From Parvularcula marina (lineage in GTDB: Bacteria; Pseudomonadota; Alphaproteobacteria; Caulobacterales; Parvularculaceae), in assembly GCF_003399445.1 (NCBI RefSeq), contig NZ_QUQO01000002.1:1-64000 (forward strand): a stretch of DNA of 64,000 bases. Reading direction: 5' to 3'. The position numbers and the translations under genes are program-made. This document shows positions 10,101 through 18,957 of this stretch, in pieces. How positions within the stretch are numbered: the first letter of the stretch is position 1; each line of letters opens with the position of its first letter. The notes below the pieces were generated by a model, which was given only the letters and a program-made list of their open reading frames with translations, had not been told where the DNA came from and did not search any database.

Positions 10101-10460
10101 CGCGAACAGGAGCGAGAGCCACTGATAATATTTCCAGACAATCGGCCGTGCGCGCTTCTCATTGATCGCCAGCGTATGGCTGACAATGTTCTGCTCATAG
10201 CGCAGCAGGTTGGCCTTGGTGATCGCCGCGCCGTCCTGCAGCTCCAGATCGAGATGCTTGTAGAAGCGATGGAGATTGTCCGCATCGAGACCGTCCGCCT
10301 TGGTGGCGAGCATGTCCGCGAACGGTTTGAAGGGTTTAAGGCTCTTGTGGCCGCGCTTGTGCTGCAAGAGCGGATCATAGCCGAACAGGCTGACGATCCA
10401 CTGGTTCAGAACGAGCTTGTGGCCGAAGGGGAGCTGTTTGGGTTTCTTCGCTTTGGCCAC
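7173..10460 (-). CDS. Type III restriction-like subunit: DEAD/DEAH helicase with C-terminal nuclease domain (Res)
   Basis: 1095-residue ATP-dependent helicase/endonuclease of type III Res type. Walker A NATGSGKT is near residue 173, LLVDEAHRG near 280 and QIIQLFGRGVRLKGHD is a helicase motif VI. The C-terminal segment near 985 reads YPDFLLWL ... IAFIEPHG, matching the PD-(D/E)XK nuclease core except that the usual lysine of EPKG is histidine. It starts 3 bases after the methyltransferase stop, as the last gene of the SNF2-mod-res operon. In type III systems Res translocates along DNA and cuts when two unmodified sites are engaged. The first part (9.2-10.4 kb) is GC-rich and the rest AT-richer. 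Confidence 0.85.
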   Translation of the reverse strand: MAKAKKPKQLPFGHKLVLNQWIVSLFGYDPLLQHKRGHKSLKPFKPFADMLATKADGLDADNLHRFYKHLDLELQDGAAITKANLLRYEQNIVSHTLAINEKRARPIVWKYYQWLSLLFAEIYLDRYFADIHALRRDLNAYVKTFNAYWEGEGYETGITPFTLDELNKVCLQNATGSGKTLLMHVNFLQFRHYAGKSALKDDLTRTILITPNEGLSRQHAGELKASGILAERLMTDSGDLLSTGRNGLRQMDFTEVTKLGEQDGPNTIAVRNLGDQNLLLVDEAHRGMGSTEERGWFANRAKLAERGFVFEYSATFKEATTAANNSAITAAYAKSVLFDYSYRYFYEDGYGKDYRIFNLPKDKESPAARLAVEFSYLTACLLAYYQQLRLYEDKKVAFADYNIEKPLWVFVGASVTGGKKTKIEEGTISDVGKIIAFLARFLSDSSAAENEIQNIISGNGEKTGLLDAGGNDIFSGGFAYLNTLMTSEGLTARDLLKDIHQRVFQSSAGGQLAMARIKGDDNEIMLRVGQSETPFGLINVGDASGLSSHIADRYFENVTVLDSEFSDTLFGQINESSSPLNLLIGSKRFVEGWDCWRVSTLGLMHVGKSEGSQIIQLFGRGVRLKGHDWSLQRSGFSTPSHQPDFIQYAETLNVFGVEADFMERFRAFLEEEELPSNDKKEVFQIPLNVTYDFGQNLMVLRPRRKKANGKEYDFKRDAAVPMFGEVPDKLREKIIAIDWYPRIQSLESRRGDTIGLKNEQTFSSLHAAFLDEHDLFFRLERFKRERTWHNFNIQKDQLKPLLADASWYKIIVPSGRMTFDDPSNIALWQEMAAELLQKYAEEYYNYRKAAFIEPRLELRPIEADDPNIPSAEFYQLIVDADENTLIAHIQNLSAEINAGTPGLLTSGDLKGCLLAQHLYEPILHVRKGGKIQVTPVSLNESEIQFVEDLVIYLDTEQKSLKHDGTEVFLLRNESRGRGMGFFEAGNFYPDFLLWLVNGKKQSIAFIEPHGLQHEGPGHKKISFHETIKEIEDRLGNANVSLSSFVITPTRHAKLNWGLTVDQLNEMNVYFMEEQAEDYIGHIFDHLLSSGVLAAA

Positions 10461-10463
10461 GAC

Positions 10464-13400
10464 CTAACCCTCAACATCCCACATGGCCTGGTGGAAGGCT
10501 TCTTCGAGGAGGCGGACTTTCCAGCTTTCGCCTTCCTGACGCAGGTTCGGCAGGTTGTTCGAGCCGTTGACAAAGATGACATCAAACTCGGTGTCCTGCG
10601 TCGAGAGGCGGTATTTGCGGAACCACTCATCCAGCATCAGATTGTCTTCTTCGAGATTGCCGGTCAGCACGCGCCAGATGACCAGTGTCTTCTCACGCGA
10701 CGTGTCATCGCCGGGCGTGGTCAGCGTATAGCCCTCCACCTTGCGGAAGCGCCATTTGCCGGCATCACTTTCGGTCAGCTTGCCATCGACGATGAGGCGC
10801 GTGGTCTCGTCCTTGGGCAGTTCCGGATCGGGCTCGCGCTTGAATGTGGCGTCAAAGCCGCGCCAGCGATCAAGATGCTCCACATGCAAGCCGATCAGCC
10901 AGTTGAGAGTTTCGACCAGATCAATGGCGCGTTCGGTATATTCATCCGTACCCGGTGTTTTGATGTTCAGGCGATAATCGGTCGGGTCGTCAAAGGTCTG
11001 GATATTGAGCAGAGACGGGCTGCCCTTGGTCTCAAAATCGAGCCAGTATTTCAGCATATAGTCGCGGCTGAAATCCTCGCCCGCCGCGCCAAGGTCAGGC
11101 GACGGCCGCAGCGCGAGATTGTTCAGCGTGTCTTCATAGGATTCGAGGCGGAGATATTTGAAGGCATGGGAGAGGCCGTCGCGAGAGACGGGTTTGCCGT
11201 CTTTCCATTCAAGCGAGTAAGCAGCTTTTGTCACACGCGGCCTGGTGACCTTGTCAAAATAGTCTCCCATTTCAGCCAAAACATACTTTCGGGCCCCACC
11301 ATCGCGGCCATTCAGATCTAGCACTGCTTGTGCGGTCGTTCCTGAGCCAGCAAAAAAATCAAATGTGATGTCTGTTGTCCCTGAAACAGCAAAAATAGAG
11401 TCCTTTACGGTATGGACTGATTTTGGAAAGTCGAAAGCCCCCTTTGGAAAGCCCATGTTTGTGAGAACTTTTGTGCCAAAATCACCGGCTATGTATTCAT
11501 TTCGATCCCAGACAGTTTTGAATTTGTCATGCGTTTTAGGCTTCTTGATCTGAATTATACCCTTTCCGTTGATTTCTACTTTCAAGGTCGGAACAATTCT
11601 CCCAACTGTGTCCTGTGCGTAGCGCCACTTCCGCTCCACACCCTCTTTGTCGATTGGATAGACAGCTATCGTGCCGTCCTCCTGTTCAATGTTTGCAGAC
11701 TCAGGATGAAAGTCATCATCGGACACAGGTCCTACGCCGACAATCTGGTCACCTTTAACAAAAATCGGGTAGAAGCAGTTTCGGGCATCTGTTCTTAGTG
11801 ACTCTGTCCCCCAGTTTCGCAGATTCGAGTAATCCCAATCCGCCTCGGGAATTTCGGTTTCATTTAATCGGCTGAGCGAAGGGGGCAGAATGAAATACGC
11901 AAATTCGTTGTTATATGAAAAGAAGCTGCCTTGAATTCCCTTCTTATTGTGTATCACAGAAACGCAAGTTCGCGCGAAATTAGGAAAGCAGTCATCAATC
12001 AAAAGACCGAGGCGCTCAACTTCATTTTCGTCGATAGCGATTACCATCGACCCATCTTCAGACATGACAGACTGAGCGGCGAGCATACGATCGCGCATAA
12101 GCGTGACCCAGCTCGAGTGCTTATATGCATTTTTGTAGAGGATCTCGCTGGTCGCTGCGTTGTAAGGCGGGTCTATATATGTGCACTTTACTGTTCGCTT
12201 CAGCTTCCGGTCAGCATGGCGTATGGCTTGAAAGTTCTCTGAATGTATAAGCAATCCCCCCAAGCCCGCATCCAGCCCTTGCATTTCGGCCACCATCTGA
12301 TCCCGGAAGTCCGCGCCGAACAGGGCCGTATCGATCAGCAGCTTGTCATTGGCCTTAAGGAAATCCACCGTCAGCGGCGTTGAATAGCCGTCCAGATCGT
12401 CGATGGCGAAGAGGCGCACCCATTCCTCGCGCTGGGCGTCATTTGCGGCGATCTCGGGATAGAAGTCTTCCGGGATACGGTCGAGCGTGATGCAATATTG
12501 CGTGTCGGTGACGAATTTTTTCTTCAGCCAGAGCTTTTTCTGGAAGTCCTCCAGCTGGGCGAGGAAGTCGATCAGATGGCGCGCAATGCGGCGCAGCACT
12601 TTCACGCGCGCGAGATAGGCCTCCACCTGCGGGGCGTCCGCCGTCTCGATATCATCAAGGCGCATGATCTCGTTCTTGATATAGAAATCGAGCTCACGGC
12701 GCAGGAACCCGCCAAGGTCCTTATGGATGAAATAATCCATCGTGTTGCGCGCCGTGTATTGCGCGAGATATTTCTCCAGCAGGGTGCGGTCTTTCTGTTT
12801 CTCCGTCGGCGCAGGCGTCATCAGCGCGGCGGTGAAAGCCTCCGCCCCTTCGAGTTTCGGCAGGGCGGCCTTGATGGCCTGGGCGGCTTCCTCCAGCCGC
12901 TTTTTCGCCCAGGTGCCGGACTGGCCGGACTTTTTCGGATCGGCGCGATACTCAAACTGCAGGACCAATTCGGGCTCGCCCGCCTCATTGGTTTCGAGCT
13001 TTACCGGCTCCGCCTCGTGGATCAAGAAGAAGCGCTCGGTCTGTTCGCTCGCCTTGACATTGTTGTGCTCGCCCTCGCTCGCTGACACGATGCGGGAATG
13101 CACGGTCATCGGCTTGGCGGTATCGAGCTTTGGATGCTCCGGCGCCTTCGTCGGATCGAAGGTGAAATTGGTCAGATATTCTGACGTCTTGATGTAATAC
13201 TGATCGCGGTTCGCCCAGTGCAGATAGACCTCGCGGCCATCATAGGGCACAGCGTAGGGCGCGGCCTTGCCATCCGTCTCGCGCGCGAAGTAGCGCCGCG
13301 ACATGAAATCCCCGGCATCGTAATAGCGCTCGAAGAAGCGATAGAGATGGTCATAGACATCGCCCTCATGCGTATCGGCATTGCGCACGGCACCGAGCGC

Positions 13401-13700
13401 GGCCTTGGCTTGTTGCACGGGCTTGAAGTTTTCTATCGCTTCTTCAGGGACGCCATCCGCTTTGGCTTTTTCGCGGGCGTCAGCGTAGGCTTTCTCTGCC
13501 GTCTTAAGCGCATCAGTATCGGCCTCACCGAACGCATCCTGAATGATCTTTAGTAGATCATCTTCCAGGAACCGGGACACCTGATCGGCCTTGGCATGCA
13601 TGATCCGGTAGAGACCGAAATCGAGGTCAGGCTGATCGAGCTGGAACAGCTCTTTCAGGAGGCTGATGAGGCGGGCGCGTTGTTTGTCGTTTTGGGTCAT
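10464..13700 (-). CDS. Site-specific adenine DNA methyltransferase (type III Mod-like, beta class)
   Basis: 1078 residues, much longer than classical Mod (about 600-700), with about 490 extra N-terminal residues of unrecognised fold. The catalytic motif IV DPPYN is at residues 510-514, and the SAM-binding motif FAGSGTT follows near 780, an order that defines beta-class N6-adenine methyltransferases. The segment between them (about 11.3-12.2 kb) is distinctly AT-rich and probably carries the target-recognition domain. It methylates host sites to protect them from the Res partner. It lies 19 bases after the SNF2 gene and 3 before Res, so the three are co-transcribed. DISARM DrmMI or BREX methylases are alternatives, but their partner genes are absent. 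Confidence 0.85.
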   Translation of the reverse strand: MTQNDKQRARLISLLKELFQLDQPDLDFGLYRIMHAKADQVSRFLEDDLLKIIQDAFGEADTDALKTAEKAYADAREKAKADGVPEEAIENFKPVQQAKAALGAVRNADTHEGDVYDHLYRFFERYYDAGDFMSRRYFARETDGKAAPYAVPYDGREVYLHWANRDQYYIKTSEYLTNFTFDPTKAPEHPKLDTAKPMTVHSRIVSASEGEHNNVKASEQTERFFLIHEAEPVKLETNEAGEPELVLQFEYRADPKKSGQSGTWAKKRLEEAAQAIKAALPKLEGAEAFTAALMTPAPTEKQKDRTLLEKYLAQYTARNTMDYFIHKDLGGFLRRELDFYIKNEIMRLDDIETADAPQVEAYLARVKVLRRIARHLIDFLAQLEDFQKKLWLKKKFVTDTQYCITLDRIPEDFYPEIAANDAQREEWVRLFAIDDLDGYSTPLTVDFLKANDKLLIDTALFGADFRDQMVAEMQGLDAGLGGLLIHSENFQAIRHADRKLKRTVKCTYIDPPYNAATSEILYKNAYKHSSWVTLMRDRMLAAQSVMSEDGSMVIAIDENEVERLGLLIDDCFPNFARTCVSVIHNKKGIQGSFFSYNNEFAYFILPPSLSRLNETEIPEADWDYSNLRNWGTESLRTDARNCFYPIFVKGDQIVGVGPVSDDDFHPESANIEQEDGTIAVYPIDKEGVERKWRYAQDTVGRIVPTLKVEINGKGIIQIKKPKTHDKFKTVWDRNEYIAGDFGTKVLTNMGFPKGAFDFPKSVHTVKDSIFAVSGTTDITFDFFAGSGTTAQAVLDLNGRDGGARKYVLAEMGDYFDKVTRPRVTKAAYSLEWKDGKPVSRDGLSHAFKYLRLESYEDTLNNLALRPSPDLGAAGEDFSRDYMLKYWLDFETKGSPSLLNIQTFDDPTDYRLNIKTPGTDEYTERAIDLVETLNWLIGLHVEHLDRWRGFDATFKREPDPELPKDETTRLIVDGKLTESDAGKWRFRKVEGYTLTTPGDDTSREKTLVIWRVLTGNLEEDNLMLDEWFRKYRLSTQDTEFDVIFVNGSNNLPNLRQEGESWKVRLLEEAFHQAMWDVEG

Positions 13701-13719
13701 AGTTGTCTTTCAGGCCTGC

Positions 13720-16578
13720 TCAGATCACTGTCCAGCGGACAGCGAACAGGGCGGTGCGTTCAATGCTTTGTTGAAGGCGCGCTTCGATCTCGGCGATCAT
13801 CGCGTCGCGTTTTTCGTAAATCTTGTCCTCGACTTCGAAGATGTTCTGGCGAAGCCGGCGTTTGGATTTTTCGATCTCTTGGATTTCGGTCTGGATCTGA
13901 TGCTGGCGCTGGGGATCGCTTGAGGCGCGCATTTCGCGCTTCAGGTCGCGCTCGCGGTTCTTGGCGTCGACCAGCTCCTTCTCCGCCTGAGCGACAAGAT
14001 CGTCGGCCCAGCCTTCCAGTTTCTTTGATTCCTCAATCATCCATTCCGATTTGCGCTTCTGCACATCGGCGAGGATGGCCTCTTCGGATGTTGAGACCGC
14101 CGTCCGCATGTCGGCTGGTGTCGGTACAGCCTGTTCGGTGATGGTTTTCACCGGCAGGTCAAACAGCCGCCGTGCCGCGGTCTCGGGCAGCACGCGGCCA
14201 TCATCGGCGCGGGCAACGATAATGATATGGTCCTGATCATCTGATCCCCGCACGGACAGCTTGTGCACCAGTGCCGTACCGCTTGCACCGACAAAGGGCT
14301 CCAGCGCCGCCGCCTTGGCAGGCCAGCCGGTATAATCGAGTGTGAGGGACGCACCGTTGAGGCTGCGGCCCGCCGCGCGTTCCAGCACATGCCGCGCAAG
14401 GGGATGGCCAAGGCGATAGCGGTGACCTTCGAGGCCTTCCTTGCGCAGGAAGTATCCGCCTACGGGCGCATCTACGCCGTCAATCGCCTGTTTCAGCGTG
14501 AAGGTGTGGTGGCCGTCATCAAAGTGCGCCCGCTTGCCGAGCTCATGCTTGGTCAGCGCCCAGAGAATTTTGGTGTAGCGATCGAGATAAGCGCTGGCCT
14601 TCTCCATATTCATCTTTAGGCGGTCATGCACCTCAGCGTCGAAATGCTCGAGCAGCTTTTGACGCGTATTGTCCATAGTTTCCGCGATCTGCTCATCCAT
14701 TTCTGTGCGCAGCGTCTCAAAGGCGGTTTCAATTTCATCAGGCGTGCGACAGCTCTGATAGATTTTCGAGATGCGACGCTCGAAATCGACGCCGGATTCG
14801 ATTGCGCCAAGGATGTCATCGCTGGCGCCGAACACGCCACTAAATAGTTGGAACTTTTCAGAAAGTAGCTCGAACACACGCTGGTCGGCGGCATTGTTGC
14901 GATTGAGAAAATTGACAACGACCACGTCGTGTTTCTGGCCATAACGATGACAGCGGCCTATACGCTGCTCGATCCGCTGCGGATTCCAAGGCAGGTCATA
15001 ATTCACGACCATGGAGCAGAATTGCAGATTGATGCCTTCCGCTGCCGCCTCCGTCGCGATCATGATCTTCGCGCGATTGCGGAAATGATCCACAAGCGCC
15101 GCGCGCATGTCCGCCGTGCGCGACCCCGTCACCTTATCAGTGCCGGCATGCTCCGCTTTCCAGGCCTCGTAGATTGCCTTGGACTGCGCGTCCGCATTCG
15201 ATCCGTTGAACAGGACCAGGTCTTCGGCATATCCGTTTTCGGACAGTAGTCGGACGAGATAATCCTGCGTGCGGCGGGACTCGGTGAAGATGATTGCCTT
15301 TTGCGTCGCACCTAGTTCATCGGCTTTGTCAAAACCGGCAGTGAGCGCGGTTAGCAGTGATTTGCCTTTAGCGTTTTCCGAGATGGACACTGCCAGTTCC
15401 TGAAAGCGCCTTAACTCAGAAATTTCGTCCTTGATGGCTGTAATATCATCGTCGGTGAGGAGTTCAGGCGGCGTCTCGTCATCGATCCATTCTTCCGCCG
15501 TTTCCTGAAATCCGTCATAATCCTCTTCGAGGTCTTCGGTGATCTCTTCTTCAAGATTATTCTTGACTGCTGCATCGTCTTTCAATTGCCGTTCCAGCCT
15601 GTTGGCAAGGGTGTTTAGAGCGCCCGCAATAGCAAAGGTCGATGAGGCCAGCAGCTTTCGAAGGATCAGCGTCATCAGTGTGCGCTGACTTGACGGCAAG
15701 GCAGCTAGGGTCGGCCGTCTCAGATAGTCGGAGACATGATCATAGAGCTGTTGCTCTTCATGACCGGGGGTGAATTCCTGCGTGATCGGGATACGGTTCG
15801 TGTAGCGAATATATTCGAGCACTTGCCGCCGAAGCGTGCGGTGGCAGATCGGCTCTAGCCGGGCTTTCAGCTCATCGAACTGTCCATCGCCAAGTCGGGC
15901 ATATTGTGCGCGGAAACTCTTCGCGTCGCCGAAGGTGTAATCGTCGATAATGCTGACTAGGCCATAAAGCTCCATCAGAGAGTTCTGGAGCGGCGTGGCG
16001 GTCAACAGGATTTTAGGGACATTGCCGAATGCCGTCTTGAGTGCACGTCCGACCTTGTTGTCCGGCCGGTATACATTCCGCAGGCGATGTGCTTCGTCGA
16101 TGACGACGAGGTCCCAAGGCGTCACCATGAGCTCGTCGGCATGACGCGCCGCAAACTGGAATGAGCAGATCACAATAGCAGGCTGCTCGAACGGCCGGCT
16201 TCCGCCATTCTTGATGATCTTGTTGTAGTTTCGGGTTTCAATGATGAAGCTCGGGAGAAAGAATTTTTCCTCGATTTCCTGCGCCCATTGTTTTCGCAGG
16301 CTTGCCGGTCCGACAATCAGTATCCGTCTTTTGCCTTCGGTCCATTTCTGCGACAGCACAAGACCGGCTTCGATCGTCTTTCCGAGCCCAACCTCGTCGG
16401 CGAGGATCGCGCCTTTTGAGAGCGGCGACTTGAACGCGAAAAGCGCTGCTTCGACCTGATGGGGGTTGAGGTCTACCTGTGCGTCAAACAGGGTCCCGGC
16501 CATCTTCTCGGCATCGGCCACCGAATGGCGACGCGACAGCTCATGAGCGAACAGTTTAGAATGATAGTTTGTAGTCAC
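13720..16578 (-). CDS. SNF2-family helicase (HepA/DrmD-like)
   Basis: 952-residue superfamily 2 ATPase. Walker A ADEVGLGKTIEAG is near residues 55-67, the DEAH box VVIDEAHRLRN near 160 and LLTATPLQNS follows. The C-terminal helicase lobe has ATEAAAEGINLQFC and RIGRCHRYGQ near 540, diagnostic for SNF2 proteins. A long C-terminal region with charged coiled-coil character (about 800-930) follows. It is the first gene of a tight minus-strand operon with a Mod-like methylase and a Res-like helicase. SNF2 proteins occur in phage defence (DISARM DrmD, some BREX), where they remodel or translocate on DNA; that role is inferred here. The start ATG faces a divergent DUF2779 gene across about 200 bases. 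Confidence 0.85.
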   Translation of the reverse strand: MTTNYHSKLFAHELSRRHSVADAEKMAGTLFDAQVDLNPHQVEAALFAFKSPLSKGAILADEVGLGKTIEAGLVLSQKWTEGKRRILIVGPASLRKQWAQEIEEKFFLPSFIIETRNYNKIIKNGGSRPFEQPAIVICSFQFAARHADELMVTPWDLVVIDEAHRLRNVYRPDNKVGRALKTAFGNVPKILLTATPLQNSLMELYGLVSIIDDYTFGDAKSFRAQYARLGDGQFDELKARLEPICHRTLRRQVLEYIRYTNRIPITQEFTPGHEEQQLYDHVSDYLRRPTLAALPSSQRTLMTLILRKLLASSTFAIAGALNTLANRLERQLKDDAAVKNNLEEEITEDLEEDYDGFQETAEEWIDDETPPELLTDDDITAIKDEISELRRFQELAVSISENAKGKSLLTALTAGFDKADELGATQKAIIFTESRRTQDYLVRLLSENGYAEDLVLFNGSNADAQSKAIYEAWKAEHAGTDKVTGSRTADMRAALVDHFRNRAKIMIATEAAAEGINLQFCSMVVNYDLPWNPQRIEQRIGRCHRYGQKHDVVVVNFLNRNNAADQRVFELLSEKFQLFSGVFGASDDILGAIESGVDFERRISKIYQSCRTPDEIETAFETLRTEMDEQIAETMDNTRQKLLEHFDAEVHDRLKMNMEKASAYLDRYTKILWALTKHELGKRAHFDDGHHTFTLKQAIDGVDAPVGGYFLRKEGLEGHRYRLGHPLARHVLERAAGRSLNGASLTLDYTGWPAKAAALEPFVGASGTALVHKLSVRGSDDQDHIIIVARADDGRVLPETAARRLFDLPVKTITEQAVPTPADMRTAVSTSEEAILADVQKRKSEWMIEESKKLEGWADDLVAQAEKELVDAKNRERDLKREMRASSDPQRQHQIQTEIQEIEKSKRRLRQNIFEVEDKIYEKRDAMIAEIEARLQQSIERTALFAVRWTVI

Positions 16579-16777
16579 GTCGCGCCTTTATCCTCGTTTG
16601 CTTTCCGAGACAGCACAATACCTTCGGCGGCGCGACCTCATCCTTTTAGTCGGCACTTCTAATTGAGCTATCTCTAGCGCGACTACCCAACATGCGTAGC
16701 GCGAGTCATCGCTTGTGGACAGCCGAGAGTTGCCCGGTCAGGATTGGGTTGGGGAAGGAATAGGCAGGAGGGGACCT

Positions 16778-18253
16778 GTGCAGCTGACCAAATCGCTGAT
16801 CGCGGCCTACGATCAATGTCCGAAACGGCTGTGGCTGGAAGTGAACGAGGGAACGCCGGATCGCGACGACCCGCAGGGCGACCTTCGCAAGGCGGAAGGC
16901 GAACGGGTCGGGGCCATCGCACGTTCGCTGTTCCCGGACGGCGTATTGGTTCAGCCCGCCCTGCCGCCTGGAGAGGCGCTTGGGAAGACGCGAGAATACC
17001 TGGCCTCCGACCCCCGCGTCCCGATCTTCGAAGCGGCGCTTTTGTTCGACGACACCTATGTGCGACTCGACATACTCGCGCCGCTACCGGATGGCTCGTG
17101 GCACCTGATCGAGGTGAAGAGCGCGACGAGCGTGAAAGATCACTATGCGCAGGATTTGGCCAGTCAGGTCCATGTGGCGCGCGGCGCGGGGCTGCCGATC
17201 GGGCGCGCCAGCATATGGCATATCAACAACACCTTCGTCCTCGAGACTGAAGATGTTTACGATGGTCTCTTTACGGACCGATCGGAGATCGAGGGTCTGG
17301 ACGACTTGATCGCCGGGCGCGCGACCGACATCGCTGACGCCTTCGATCTTCTGGACCGGGATGAACCGGCGCACGATATGGGTGATCACTGCACCAGCCC
17401 TTATGATTGTCCGTTTCAGGAGCGATGCGCCTCTGCACTGCCCGCGCCACCTGAATGGTGCACCAGTATCCTCCCGAACGCCAACGGCAAAAAGGCAGCT
17501 GCCGCGCTCGCAGAAGAAGGTGTAGACGATCTTCTAAAGGTACCGGTCGGATACTTCGACAATCCGGTCCTGCATCGCATCCATCAGGCGACAGTGTCCG
17601 GAGTACCGTTTCACGAAGCCGACGCGATCAAGGCCAAGGTTGGTTCGTGGCATTATCCGCTACATTTTCTCGACTTCGAGACGATCCAGTTCGCCGTGCC
17701 TCGTTGGATCGGCACGCGGGCCTACGCGCAGATCCCGTTTCAATTTTCGAACCATATTCTTCAAACTGACAGCACGGTCGTGCACCATGAATTTCTGGAC
17801 CTGTCGGGCAATGATCCCCGGCGCGCCTGCGCGGAGGCGCTAGTTGATATTCTTTGTACCCCCGAGGTCGCTGCGGGGTCGGTCGTCGCCTACTTCGCAA
17901 GTTTTGAGAAACAGTGCATCAAAGCATTGGCACTAGCGTTCAGCGACCTGAGCGACGACTTGATGGCCCTGCATGACCGGGTCGTTGATCTACTTCCCAT
18001 CGTCCGGAACCATTATTACCACCGCGATCAACGAGGCAGCTGGTCGATCAAGGCCGTTCTGCCCACCGTTTGCCCACAACTCAGTTACACCGATCTTGAA
18101 GTAAAAGACGGCACCAACGCACAAGTCGCTTACATCCGAGGGATAGATGGGCAACTGAGCGAATTAGAAAAATCAGCAGTCAGCGATGCGTTGCGGTCAT
18201 ACTGCCAGCGGGACACGCTTGCGATGGTGGAGTTGTTGCGAACTCTATCATGA
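16778..18253 (+). CDS. DUF2779 protein: Cas4/RecB-like nuclease fused to DEDD-type exonuclease
   Basis: 491 residues. The N-terminal half resembles a PD-(D/E)XK nuclease of the Cas4/RecB type: CPKRLWLE near residue 13, LIEVKSA near 110 and cysteines CTSPYDCPFQERC near 205-217, which with the first cysteine could bind an iron-sulfur cluster. The C-terminal DUF2779 region begins LHFLDFETIQFAVPRW near 297, and DFET is a DnaQ-like exonuclease motif. The GTG start at 16778 is chosen because AGGAGGGG lies just upstream and the N-terminus then begins MQLTKSLIAAYDQCPKRLW, as in the family. It is divergent from the SNF2-mod-res operon, suggesting a DNA-degrading accessory to the defence module. Substrate unknown. 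Confidence 0.75.
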   Translation: MQLTKSLIAAYDQCPKRLWLEVNEGTPDRDDPQGDLRKAEGERVGAIARSLFPDGVLVQPALPPGEALGKTREYLASDPRVPIFEAALLFDDTYVRLDILAPLPDGSWHLIEVKSATSVKDHYAQDLASQVHVARGAGLPIGRASIWHINNTFVLETEDVYDGLFTDRSEIEGLDDLIAGRATDIADAFDLLDRDEPAHDMGDHCTSPYDCPFQERCASALPAPPEWCTSILPNANGKKAAAALAEEGVDDLLKVPVGYFDNPVLHRIHQATVSGVPFHEADAIKAKVGSWHYPLHFLDFETIQFAVPRWIGTRAYAQIPFQFSNHILQTDSTVVHHEFLDLSGNDPRRACAEALVDILCTPEVAAGSVVAYFASFEKQCIKALALAFSDLSDDLMALHDRVVDLLPIVRNHYYHRDQRGSWSIKAVLPTVCPQLSYTDLEVKDGTNAQVAYIRGIDGQLSELEKSAVSDALRSYCQRDTLAMVELLRTLS

Positions 18254-18275
18254 CCAAATCTATTGATTGCCTGCA

Positions 18276-18476
18276 TCAACTAACGAGCAACGATCGCGCC
18301 TCCTTCTCCGCCGCTGACCCCTTCGTCCACTCCCAAACATCTCCGGGTTTGTGGGCTTTCTTCAGTTCAGGGAACTTCTTCGGATCGGAACAAGCTTCTC
18401 GAAGCAGCTTACGAGCCTCTCGAGGATCAACTTTGAGCTCGATGCAAAGGGCTTTGAGGGAAATCTTCTGTGTCAT
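18276..18476 (-). CDS. Small conserved hypothetical protein (66 residues)
   Basis: It reads MTQKISLKALCIELKVDPRE, then ARKLLREA, and ends in WEWTKGSAAEKEARSLL. The helix-turn-helix-like first half and the HKPGDVWEW segment resemble small proteins often found beside regulators in alphaproteobacterial mobile elements. GGAG lies 8 bases before ATG. It follows the XRE regulator on the same strand, about 50 bases downstream, and is convergent with the DUF2779 gene. DNA binding is inferred; the function is unknown. Confidence 0.55.
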   Translation of the reverse strand: MTQKISLKALCIELKVDPREARKLLREACSDPKKFPELKKAHKPGDVWEWTKGSAAEKEARSLLVS

Positions 18477-18529
18477 GTCGCATCTCCAATTCTGTGACGA
18501 TGCGATTCTAAGACGTTAACTGATGAATG

Positions 18530-18865
18530 TCAGGAAGAACTCTTGCGACGTTGTAGGAGATCGATGACACCGAAGAGAAACTCACGGTCGCGGGGAGAAA
18601 GCGCCATCGCACGTTTCTGAAGCGTTGCGTCAAATCCCTGTGACTTGACCGTCATATCGGCGAAGAAAGCTTCTGGCGGCACATTCAATGCCTCGGCAAG
18701 CTGGCCGATTGATCGAATGCTCGGAGTCGTTTTGGCCCGCTCGAAATTGGAGATGGTCTCAAGGCTCTTACGAGTCAGCTTAGCGAGCTCCGCTTGTGAG
18801 AGCCCAGCTGCCTTCCGGAGTGCTTTTATCCGAGACGCGACGTGTTTGGTGATGTCATTCATCAC
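18530..18865 (-). CDS. XRE-family helix-turn-helix transcriptional regulator
   Basis: 111 residues with a clear N-terminal Cro/CI-type HTH (RIKALRKAAGLSQAELAKLT, then SLETISNFERAKTTPSIRSI and LAEALNVPPEAFF). The C-terminal tail (about 40 residues) ends LLQRRKSSS. A second ATG three bases downstream (18862) is also usable. It is probably a repressor of its own operon and perhaps of the neighbouring island genes, since it sits between the defence genes and the GIY-YIG gene, divergent from the latter. Confidence 0.85.
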   Translation of the reverse strand: MMNDITKHVASRIKALRKAAGLSQAELAKLTRKSLETISNFERAKTTPSIRSIGQLAEALNVPPEAFFADMTVKSQGFDATLQKRAMALSPRDREFLFGVIDLLQRRKSSS

Positions 18866-18957
18866 CTACAATTTGTCGTGATCCTACGGGTCCGTGCATT
18901 GAAGTAAAGTTCCTCTTAAGAAAAACGGCTGATGGTTGCGGGCATGGAGTATGCCTG

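Noticed and set aside
12498-13085. 195-codon plus-strand frame inside mod
   Set aside because: It lies opposite a well-supported methyltransferase frame and has low-complexity hydrophobic/Arg composition typical of shadows.
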